A stretch of 64,000 nucleotides of DNA. Source: Molanna angustata (taxonomy: Eukaryota; Arthropoda; Insecta; Trichoptera; Molannidae). Both the position numbers and the translations under genes were made by a program. This document shows, piece by piece, positions 25,801-34,800 of this stretch (within the stretch, counting starts at the first letter, position 1; the number at the start of each line of letters is the position of its first letter). The notes beneath the pieces are model-generated. The model was given only the letters and a program-made list of their open reading frames with translations. It made no database searches and was not told where the DNA came from. Location: positions 23,151,914 to 23,215,913 of the forward strand of contig OY754967.1 of assembly GCA_963576475.1 (NCBI GenBank), read 5' to 3'.

Positions 25801-26512
25801 AGGTTACTGTGGTTGACAGTCCCTCCACATCGAACCTTATGATTCTATGATCAGAGAGCGAGGGCTCGTTTGATACTCGCCATCTCTTCATGGTAGGACT
25901 TATGCTCGTACTTGCAAGTGTTATGTCCAGTACCTCCTGTCTTGCCCTTGTCACAAAAGTGGGGGTGTTTCCCACGTTGAGGATTTCAAGGTTTTCTTTC
26001 AGGATAAATTCTAATAGTTCATCTCCTCTTTTGTTTGTGTCACTACTTCCCCATATGGTGTTATGTGCATTGGCATCACATCCGAGGAGGAGTGGTAAGT
26101 TATTTTTGCCACAAAAATCAGCCAGTTTCTGCACTTCCATTGGTGGCATCAGCCTATCTCCTGCAAGATAGGCTGATGCAATTACTATATCACGATGTAA
26201 GTCGCCAATTTCGATGCAAGCTCGAACTGGCACCAAGTCTCGTGATATAAACTCTGACAGTGTAATATATTTAACCTTATCCCTTATCAGGATGCATGCT
26301 CTGGGGCGATCCTCTCTGGTGTCCCATATTGCTTTTGCATCTTTACTTGGAAGGCCTCTGATTTGCCCTTTAAAGAACCAGGGTTCTTGTATTAATACAA
26401 TGCTTAGTTCAGCTTTGGTGAACATATCTGCAATAACTGCCGATGCTCCTCTCGCGTGGTGCAGATTCACCTGACCTATCTTGGTGTTCGAGGTCACTAA
26501 TGGGTATGTCAT
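22889..26512 (-). CDS. LINE ORF2: endonuclease, reverse transcriptase, RNase H (intact)
   Basis: About 1,207 residues from the ATG at 26512 (the frame is open from 26539) to TAA at 22891-22889, with no interruption. The N-terminal APE-like endonuclease has KIGQVNLHHARGA, LIQEPWF, LLLGCDANAHN (active site), VLDITL and SLSDHRIIRF. The central RT has SYRPICLTSFLLKTLEKMV, FLDIEGAFDN, GCPQGGVLSPLIWSLVVDELL and catalytic YADDIVIL. A C-terminal RNase H follows: YTDGSKT (Asp), QAEVHAIE (Glu), ILSDSQAA (Asp) and VPGHMGVEGNERADRLA (His, Asp). A Cys/His stretch (CRFCREGAETPHHLLMQC) closes it. All catalytic residues are present, so it could be enzymatically competent. The start lies 45 bp downstream of the ORF1 stop. 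Confidence 0.95.
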   Translation of the reverse strand: MTYPLVTSNTKIGQVNLHHARGASAVIADMFTKAELSIVLIQEPWFFKGQIRGLPSKDAKAIWDTREDRPRACILIRDKVKYITLSEFISRDLVPVRACIEIGDLHRDIVIASAYLAGDRLMPPMEVQKLADFCGKNNLPLLLGCDANAHNTIWGSSDTNKRGDELLEFILKENLEILNVGNTPTFVTRARQEVLDITLASTSISPTMKRWRVSNEPSLSDHRIIRFDVEGLSTTVTYIRNPKKTDWDKYDTNLKYNLVTVDSRARNHLGLERAVDSLTEAIIDAYESSCPIKEKVNCRDTPWWNNYLSQLRTSVRRLFHRAKNNGEWQAYREALTNYNKEIRKAKRKSFREFCENITETPIAARLHKAMARGRIQGPMTLKKPDGSYTEDEEQRALLLLETHFPGSEPVKTEELQAMHCRSNKRNWEVSKTICTPQRLKWAIDTFQPYKSPGTDGVFPALLQRGPQEMHAHLLRIYRCSLALGHIPQAWRIARVIFIPKNGKKDTTLPKSYRPICLTSFLLKTLEKMVDNYIRSEILDKAPLHKNQHAYRAGKSTDTALFELTEVIQKSLDEKEIALCSFLDIEGAFDNTSHKAVEDALARKEVDSTLSRWINNMLTTRTVAANTSGKTIQVSTTKGCPQGGVLSPLIWSLVVDELLRRLTERGYHVNGYADDIVILIRGKFEETLCLLMQDALKITKEWCLSVGLNLNSGKTTLIPFTNKRNLHNIKNIQINGEDIEWRDHTKYLGVILDKKLLWNKHVEEKISKAKSAIMICRRIAGKIWGCHPKILLWMYTAIVRPIITYGAIVWSSRTKLETTRKSLEKLQRLACLCITGGMRTCPSAAMEVILDLTPLHIVVEEVATKAYLRLYKERSIKGGHAELALPNCTHLIDLPGDKMVKKFSLEKNFDIKLNTRNDWNNHTIQSLRENTIKWYTDGSKTEEGTGAGVYGPRTEYSEAMGKLPSVFQAEVHAIERCAQFNLDRRYNRQDIAILSDSQAAIMALNSPNIDSKMVWECLTKLNELGKNNKVSLLWVPGHMGVEGNERADRLARKGAREHLIGPEPFCGLGNSYFQAEVKRITEKVRSSYWIELPGLRQAKDLLGNYDRKRSRTCLSLGRKALKSLTGFLTGHCRLGEHLRKIGLEEDGTCRFCREGAETPHHLLMQCVAVTQVRMRTLGRPQMDIGSIPSLNPMRILNFLRGLGLKGML

Positions 26513-26556
26513 GTGTAGGTGAGTTGAAGGATTCTTCACTCAGAGAGTTGAGACTT

Positions 26557-27585
26557 CTATTCCTCTTCCGAGGACAGGGTACAATTGGCCCCCAGGGGTA
26601 CACGCCCCCTACAATCAGCCAATAGGAGAGCAACAGATGTATCCATTGGAGACATCCCTCGCTCCCCCCCTGCTGTGAGCAGCGAGCCATCCCCCCAAGA
26701 TGTGGAGGGACGGGCGTAGTCATCGCCGTCATTGGAGGTGGATGGGCGAGTGAGACAGGCCTCGACATCCATCACATTAGAGCTTGCCTCCCCAGGGATG
26801 GCAGGATGGGTACCATCCATACCCTCCCTGGAAGTGGAGGGATAGACTCTTTCCTCCAGGGTCTCATCTATTGGATGGACCACTAAAGTCCCAGCCTCCG
26901 CTGGGGCGGAAGAAGGGGGAAGAGGATTCTTCCCCTTGCCTTCTACCTTCTTACGTAGGCCCTGGACAGGGATTCTCCCGAACCTGTAGAAGATGGTGTA
27001 GCCCATCCCCTTTATGATGTTGCAGGAGTCCTCGTCCATTCCCACGAGGAGTACACGGCCAGTGCCCTCGACTCTACTGCTGTGCACCTTCCAAGCAGTG
27101 GCATTTAGCCCTCCATTCTGCCTGCTGATCATGCTCAGCAGGCATTGAGTGTCCATCGTAGAGCATTTGGGGATGAATATTGTGGCACTGTGCGCCCTGG
27201 GAATTTCATCCCCAGGACACACCGCCAGTTCTACTCCTTCCCAATTTCTCAGCTTAGTGACTGTGTTTTCCAGCCACTCTGCTGTTCCCTTGTTGAGGCA
27301 CTCTAGGACGAGCATACTAGGGCGGAACTTTATGCTCTTAAACTGCAGCATAGCGGTCGGCAAGACCGATGGCTGAGCCAGTTCCCCCGCAATGATGTCC
27401 TCTAGTAATGTGAGGTCATTGCTACTCAGTTGGGCCCTTGGGTACTCTTTAGGGAGTACAGCCACTCTTATTATACTGGCAGCACCAGCATAATTGATGG
27501 CTGGCCCAACTAGCTCAGTTCTTGCCTTAGCTTGTACAGGAGCCTTTCTCCTCTTAGGGTCTGACCCCTTTGGAGGGGTCAGACC
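26557..27585 (-). CDS. LINE ORF1 with DUF4780-like domain, 5' truncated
   Basis: The frame is open from the hairpin at the element's edge to the stop at 26559-26557, about 340 codons. No ATG precedes the domain: sense codons run from a TPPKGSDPKRRKAPV-like basic stretch into VAVLPKEYPRAQLS (near 27465). The conserved region (about 27470-26950) has EWLENTVTKLRNWEG, CPGDEIPRAH, NGGLNATAWKVHSS and LVGMDEDS blocks, which I recognise as the DUF4780 pattern found in arthropod retroelements. No CCHC knuckles are seen. The C-terminal ~110 residues are Pro/Ser/Thr-rich and low complexity. Its function is presumably ORF1-like RNA binding, by position. Confidence 0.82.
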   Translation of the reverse strand, partial: GLTPPKGSDPKRRKAPVQAKARTELVGPAINYAGAASIIRVAVLPKEYPRAQLSSNDLTLLEDIIAGELAQPSVLPTAMLQFKSIKFRPSMLVLECLNKGTAEWLENTVTKLRNWEGVELAVCPGDEIPRAHSATIFIPKCSTMDTQCLLSMISRQNGGLNATAWKVHSSRVEGTGRVLLVGMDEDSCNIIKGMGYTIFYRFGRIPVQGLRKKVEGKGKNPLPPSSAPAEAGTLVVHPIDETLEERVYPSTSREGMDGTHPAIPGEASSNVMDVEACLTRPSTSNDGDDYARPSTSWGDGSLLTAGGERGMSPMDTSVALLLADCRGRVPLGANCTLSSEEE

Positions 27586-27596
27586 CTAAGAGGAGA
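27547..27596. repeat. Perfect 23-bp-arm hairpin at the LINE 5' end
   Basis: 27547-27569 is the exact reverse complement of 27574-27596, with a 4-base loop. It ends 2 bp from the target-site duplication. The inner arm is in frame with ORF1, so the outer arm may be a snap-back copy made during integration. Confidence 0.95.
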
Positions 27597-27610
27597 ATTA
27601 ATTTCACCCA

Positions 27611-27869
27611 TAGATGGCTGTAGTAAAAATTCCTTATTTTCAAGCGAAAAGAATTTCAGTATTACAATATATAGAACTTTCAAAATTGAATTGATAGGGA
27701 TCTCATTAAAAAGGCATAATTGGTGAACGTTGCGCAAGCGCACAAAGTGATCACGTAAACCAGCCGATGACAGGTCGTAAGCCCTGTAGGTGCCTTGATT
27801 TTCCGGTTCTCCTACAGTAAATATTCCAACTTCGTCTCTATTGAGATAATTAAAAATCTGTTAAAAAAA
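27611..27869. mobile_element. Right half of the interrupted MITE copy
   Basis: Reverse complement of most of 22020-22280, including the GCGCAAGCGCA, CCAGCCGATGACAGG and GTCTCTATTGAGATAATT blocks. It ends in a poly-A run, then AAGGACATATTC (27870-27881), which is identical to 21946-21957 on the far side of the complex. Confidence 0.8.
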
Positions 27870-27881
27870 AAGGACATATTC

Positions 27882-30800
27882 ATTTAAAAAAAAATATACC
27901 TGTTCCAATCATTGCTATAGGTACATAATTTATTATATTTACTTTCAAACATTTTGGAAAGAAAAAATTTTCAAAATAAATTCTAAATATTGCATTAAAA
28001 AGTATGGTATCAAAAATTAGTTAAATTAATTATGGGCTTTATTATACCAAATATTTATGATTGCAGATTTACAACCAAAATTTTAAATACCATATTTTTT
28101 TAATAGTTGCACATGCGCATAAATATCATTAACATGGCAATGTACGTTTTTAATGATAATAAACAATGTATATTTAAGTGCATTTACCTCTCTAAACTCT
28201 TTAACTAACTTACACAATGTTTAGAAAACAATTTTAGTTCCATAGCCATCTTTTTTCATATCATAATAGAGGGCCAATACTTAGCAAATATTAAAAAAAA
28301 ATATTAATAAATGAGTTTAAGGATAAATTAAAATATTAATTATCAATTGAAACGAAGATTTAGAAAACATTTTTGTTTATAAATTTGGACAGAATATTCA
28401 TTTAAAACCTAAAACTTCACATTGATTATTCAAAAGTCTTAAATAGTCAATTTATTTTAATCAATAATCCATTTTTGTCTAAAAAATATTGGGCCCAATT
28501 AACTTCACGCCTAGACTCGTAGTGCTGACCACTTGAAACATGTCATATCATTGCACTGACATTTGTCCTTAGTCTCCTTGAGACAAAAAAATACATACAG
28601 ATATGAATATTTCAAGTACTTGGCACTATGCTTCTTAATGCAAAAACTATAAATCAATAAAGTGTGAAATTACCTACATAGAATTCAATAATAATCAATA
28701 TAAAACAGACAATTCACTTCATTAACATGCTTTTACACATAGAAATTAATAAAGATAAAAAAACTTACATCAACAAATGTTTTTACTAAAAATAACAAAA
28801 CCTCATTAAAAGTAGGTGTTTTATAAGCTAATATAAAAAAAGTATAATTCCATGTACACAGAAAAATTCTAGCAATAATGTTGAAATAACATAATATGTA
28901 TTGGTATAAACTAATGTAAAACTTTGGTATAATGTTCAACTATGAAATGATATAACATAGTTCTAAGCACATGAATAATTATAATATAACCTTAGTTCTT
29001 TAATTCTTACAATATATAAGTCTTTGTCATAAAGATTTAGTGCCTATATACAACAGATAAATATCTCACACGATGATCTGAAATGATTAAAATTTTGAAT
29101 GTGTTAATGAAAATATTCTAAACATTAATCATAATTATGACAATAGGTACATTTTTATTATACAATATCTACATTTAAGAATAATAAATTGATCAACCTC
29201 TAAATTTACAATACTTCACATGCACCTATTAGGCCATTATATAATATTTTACAATAATCCTTGACACAATCAAAAGGAGTATTGGGAGACACAATAAAAG
29301 TTTAATGTAAATAAATTTCAATTGACTTTGATTAACTGCAGAAGCGATATAATTTGTATAAGTAAGTATATTAATAATTTATTTATTTTTTTAGTAAATA
29401 GACAATATTGGGGAAAATATGTATTGATATGAAGAATCTATATTTTTTGTATTTACATAAGCACCAAATAACAATTGATATTGCTAAAAATATTTCTAAT
29501 TAAAATATAATGTATTTTTAAAATACATATATATATAATGCTAATGCAAAGGCCTAAGTTTTCATTGACAAGGAGTGGATAATATTTTAAAGTTAATTTT
29601 AAAATCACAAATAATATTGTTTTAACTATTACTTTCATAAATTAATAAAATAAAACATTTTTGTAATAAAAAACAAATTTTCATTTGTCAAAAGTACAAC
29701 AAAAGAAAACAGTGAGTATCTCTCCCATTTATAGGAAGTGTAGAATAGAATACATAATAATATCAGTAGGGAGATGTGTGTTTTAATTTTTATCTTCATT
29801 TATTTATGGGCATTAATTATTTTAGTGTGCAATTAAAAAATTTGAATAAATGTAGCCGGTGATTCATGAGTAAGTAAAAATTTCTCAATGGAAATAGTAA
29901 ATAATTCTTAGTTATGTGTATTATTTGATTACATAATTCCAAGGGCGTCGCCAGCCTGTGGCCCCGGGGGGGGTGGGCAATTTAACCCATTCATGGGCTA
30001 TTCTCCGTATACCCTATATTATGGAGTATGAGAAAAATATTAATTGTTACATTTTTTTTAATCTCTAGGTGGGGGCAGCTGCCCCCCCTTGGCAACGCCC
30101 TTGCATAATTCTGTCACAATCTGTATGATCAACTTCATCAAGTTATAGTATAGTATATAGCTCCAGTATCTGTTCTACATGCACTTGGCTGTAAATATAA
30201 TTTGTGTTTAAACTTAAATCATAATTTCTTCTTGGTTTCCTTTGATGCAGGAACTCACAATATAAAGCTTAAGCTGAAATAGTTATGATGAAATAATCAC
30301 AACAAACATTTATAAAAGACAATCAAGATTTATAAAAACATACTTCATATAATTATACTTCTTAAATAACCATTATTCATCGATGGACATTTCCTGATTC
30401 CTACATAATATTTTAATGTAAAATTTATTGTGCTCATTTATAATATGGTTCACAACAAAAGTAAAATAAAATGCCCTAGTTATATCATTTACACTACCAT
30501 AATATTATTCTGCTACATATTATATAATGTGTAAAATTGACTAACATGTACATCAGATAAATTATCGATCATTTGCATTTTTTTTACAATCTAGATGTAC
30601 CTATCAAAATTTTTCACCTACACACAGAATGAAATAAGTACAACTAATGTACACACAAGTTCATTTCTTTTAATATCAGTCGAAATATAATAATAACAGT
30701 AAGGTTATAAAGGTACTTTATTGTAATTTTAAAATTTACATTTTTCTGAAGAAAACAAAGAATCTAACAAATTTACACATAATTGACCACGATGAAATAA

Positions 30801-31721
30801 AAATCTATTTCTTTCAAATATTATAAATAAGAAACAAGATATAAAATGATGGTATGGATCTTTTCACTTGGTATTTAAATACATATATTTGGTAATATTT
30901 TTTTTAATATTAACTTTATACAAATTGTGATAATTTTAAGCCTGGTTCAAACAGGCGGAATCTCGGCAGATGCAAACCTCTCTGATCAACCACACGGAAA
31001 TCGTTTGTATTGGCATCTTTATATTCTTTCACACCTGTCCGTCATATGTTACAATATAACATCAGAAATAACGTAGGTATGTATATCATGTGAAAACAAA
31101 TCTTCATTGAGGAAAACTTTTGAATGAACAATTTTGAATAATGCGATATAAAAATGAATTAAATTATATTTCAGTAAACACAAAAAATATTACTCAAAAT
31201 TATGATAGACTTCGACTTAAAAAAGTGTATTTTATGACAAAAAAAAAATGAAATGAGTTGACAATATTTTGAAATATTAATCAGAATTTTTAAAGTACAT
31301 ACAAGTTTGAAGCAGTCTACTGCAATAGAAATATCCTAGTCACAGGTATGGCTCACATAGATTAATTATGAAGGATTGATTAACAGTGAAGCTCTTCATG
31401 ATAATAATAATATATTTTGGATTTAATAATATTTAACTACATATTATTGTCTTTGTCAGGGGCTGTCAAATCAATAGTTCAAAGACACAAATCCAATGCC
31501 TCACTAGGAATAATATTAGCAAGCAAAAAGCATTAATTTACTTTTTCTTGTTAACCATCCTGAGAAAAAAATAACATGTGCTAAATCTCAATCAACTATG
31601 AACAACATTTTTTCACATCACATTTAAGTTGATGTGAATGTTTGAATAGCACATATTTATTTAAATTGTAATGCAATTATGCCATCATTCAAAACTGTTT
31701 ACCGAAGATGTTCAGATTTAT
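27882..31721. other. Probable syntrophin 3' untranslated/intergenic DNA, no gene seen
   Basis: About 3.8 kb of AT-rich sequence downstream (on the minus strand) of the syntrophin stop codon. Frames are short and no exon is supported. The polyadenylation site cannot be chosen because TTTATT motifs are abundant. A small MITE lies at 29940-30103. Confidence 0.5.
29940..30103. mobile_element. 164-bp hAT-type MITE with perfect 8-bp TSD
   Basis: Ends are CAAGGGCGTCGCCA and TGGCAACGCCCTTG, inverted. The octamer CATAATTC flanks it exactly on both sides (29932-29939 and 30104-30111). It is GC-rich near the ends (GCCCCGGGGGG, GGGGGCAGCTGCCCCC). Confidence 0.9.
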
Positions 31722-31832
31722 CTATGTGGTTTGTATAGAAGAGAGAAAAGCAGGATCAACTGAGGCAACTTTTGCTGTCAAAAATGCATGCATACAAAAC
31801 AGGAGGCTCTGCAAAATTTGGCACTCTAATTC
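31722..31832 (-). CDS. Syn2: Gamma-syntrophin terminal exon
   Basis: 111 bp, after TTTGCAG. It encodes ELECQILQSLLFCMHAFL, TAKVASVDPAFLSSIQTT and TAG at 31724-31722. It aligns with the conserved ending ELEF...FFAAKVACLDPLFL of gamma-syntrophins. Confidence 0.93.
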   Translation of the reverse strand, partial: ELECQILQSLLFCMHAFLTAKVASVDPAFLSSIQTT

Positions 31833-34800
31833 CTGCAAAATAAAAAAATACATAAGAACATGTCTTTTGTTCAGATATGGTCCTTATTAATGTTATTCAA
31901 AATATTTTACTTTTATATGAATTATTTTCTTCATGGTGAACTCATTTATAATGTGTGACTGAAGGTTTGATTTTACATAGAAATTTTATAATAAAACTGT
32001 CTAAAAATCATAAAAACATATTTATGCAAACTATCGAGCAACTATTTATGCAGTAGTAGTAATGAAATGAAATAACTACTTTGAAATATTTTCATCTTAT
32101 GTATTGAAATGGAATAAAATAATAATAATTTGTAACAAAATTTTATTTTAGTGACTGAAACATTTAAAGTGTGTGTATTATATTACTTAAATGTTTTGCC
32201 CTATCATGGATATGGCTTAAAATTGTATTCAATCTTTAAAATGCAAGTACCCACGCAGATACTGTTTAATAAGAGATGGGCAGATAGCAGAGTGGTTAGC
32301 GCACTGGGCTAGTAATCCAGTGGTAGCGAGTTCGAATCCTGCCTCAACCGATTTCGTTCACCTATAGCACAAGCATTTATGCTTAATTTAGGGAATGTAG
32401 GAAGATGTATATGTACTTATTCAACAGGGACATATTAATTTTTTTCTTCAAAAAAAAAAAGATGCCATCAATTTGAATTACCTAATATTAATAAATTATC
32501 CATTAATAATATTTACTGGAAGAAGTGATTTCTAATAGTTTTCTGTGGTAGATAAGTATAAAAAAATCACACTTTATACTATATCGCTTTATACTGACGT
32601 GTAAAAATAGCTGTTTTCAACAATTTTCAACTTTTTGAACGCCACACTACTCAGGGTTCATATTATTTAATTTTTGTTACCTGCTGTTGTATACAGAAAA
32701 AAATCAAATAAGTACATTTGTTGAAAAAATTAATATGTCCTTGGAACAAGCACACATACATCCTCATACATTCCCTAAACTAAGCATAAATGCTTGTGCT
32801 ATAGGTGAACAAAATTGGTCGTGGCAGGATTCAAACTCGCGACCACTGGATAACTAGCCCACTCTGCCACCACCCTTATAATTGTAAGAATAAATTTTGT
32901 ATGGGCCCGCTATACAAAAAGACGTAGGTCTAGAATCGCGGGCTCTTACACTATCAATAATAATTATTGGAAAACAATGGGACATATTTGTTTGTCGCAT
33001 TGCTTGTCTTTTAAGTATAAATTGGTATTGTATAACACTGCATTTAAATGATAGGTACTAAATAAATTACCTTAGTTTCGATTGCTCTTGTTTCAATATC
33101 CTGGAAATGTAATTTGAGCTTGGACTTGCCATCGTCACTGGACCCTCTTAGCTGAGAAAAACGGTACGCCCATAGAGGGGGAGCACCAGGAGCGCCTTCT
33201 TGAAGTGAAAAACCAGCTGTCCAGTCAAGGGTCAAACCACATGTTCTTCCTTCATAGCAGACGGTGAATGTTTTTTTCTAGAATATTGAGTAAAAATATT
33301 TTTGAGCATAATTTGTATATTAATGAAAATGTTCCGAGTAATTTCACAATGACCGTTTTTTGTTAAGTGTTATATATTGAGACTAAGTTTTATGTCATCT
33401 AACAATTTACATCTGTAACATGTATTTTCAATTATTGAGGAAAAATGTAATATGGACTGAAATCTTCTTCATTGGCCTAAGATACGTCAACATCGTAACA
33501 TTTATTTACTTTCACTACTGTATAATATAATTAATAACTCTGATTCACCACAATATCTTAAGAAAAATATTATTTTCTTGTCAAATCACAGTCTACCTCA
33601 TCGGCCAGCTGCTCGTACCACACTAGCTATTCTCATTCATTCTACTGAATATCTCAGTTCCTTTTTTGAAGTTTTCTGTTGAGTTTCTTGCTATTAAGTA
33701 AAATATAGAACTGTCTTTTTCATATATCTTGAGAAATTCGAAGAAACCTGTTATTTTTAGATATAGCTATTTTACCTTTTAAAAATACTCTGATTGGCTA
33801 GTTTTATAAGCTATTCTACTGTGCATCTCTGGACACAAAATTACTCAACATTTGTGTGTGAGGTTACTTTTATTGCTTATATTCTGTTTTAAACTTGGTG
33901 ATTTACATACATACATACATACCATCACGCCATGTCCCTCATAGGGTGGGCCACATATTTCTATCTTGACACAAATTCTTTGCCTCGTCAACATTCATAC
34001 ATCGTCTTGTACGTGTTCGTCTGTTGTTCACGCTTCTAATATTTCTGTCTTTCAAAATACCGTTCACATGGATGTGCCATCCCTTTTTTGGGGGCGGCCC
34101 CCAATCGGCAATCTAATTGAATTTTTTTATTCCTTTCTCCTTTTTTATATATAAAACCTCCTTATACACAAGATACAAAAGATTTTTATATATGACATGG
34201 TCAAATACAAAATACATTGTAACTTTAGTATATTTAAAAATGGGTAGCAATAAAAGGGTGACAGGAAAATTATTCGAAAAACAATTATTCGAATGCTCAA
34301 TTTTACAAAAATCAATTTTACGAATGGCAATTATTCGAATCACATTTTTTCGAAAAACAATTTTCCGAACACACAATTATCAGAATTTACAATTGTTCCA
34401 ATTTTTATGACGTCATGTTGGTAGTATTGTGAGAAGAATAAACCATAGATTTTTATTATAATATACTAGATGTCGTAGTTAGCAAATTTTGTATGAATCG
34501 AAAACAAATTACTCACTTTTTGCACGGAGTACTACATCTACATAGATATCCTTAAGCGCTGGGCACAACACTTTGATGAAATGTTGAATAATGAAACCAC
34601 CACAAGAGAATCAGACATTAATATCCCCTTGGAACAAAATGAAGATAATCAACCGGACCCAACTTTGGAAGAAGTAAACAAAGCATTAAACAGAATTAAC
34701 AAAGTAATTATTAAAGCAGAAGTAAACAAAGTTGTGACCAATCTGCTACTCTGTTTGAACTACTGGTCTTCCAAATTCGACAACCAAATACCCATAGATG

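Larger units (their letters stand above)
22788..27598 (-). mobile_element. 4.8-kb LINE with perfect 12-bp TSD (DUF4780 ORF1, EN-RT-RNase H ORF2)
   Basis: This 4,811-bp element is flanked by identical 12-mers TAATTTCACCCA at 22776-22787 and 27599-27610. On the minus strand it carries ORF1, a short gap, ORF2 and a ~100-bp 3' untranslated region ending in a (TAA)n tail (22788-22815). RNase H after the RT places it among I/LOA/R1-type elements. ORF1 has no upstream ATG and the 5' end is a perfect hairpin, so the copy looks 5' truncated. The intact ORF2 and TSD indicate a young insertion. Confidence 0.95.

Noticed and set aside
22854..26625. Many plus-strand frames of 60-96 codons across the LINE
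   Set aside because: Antisense shadows of the intact ORF2 and ORF1.
32278..32345. tRNA-like sequence with good A and B boxes
   Set aside because: No proper acceptor stem pairing, and the downstream tail is shared with other family-1 SINEs.
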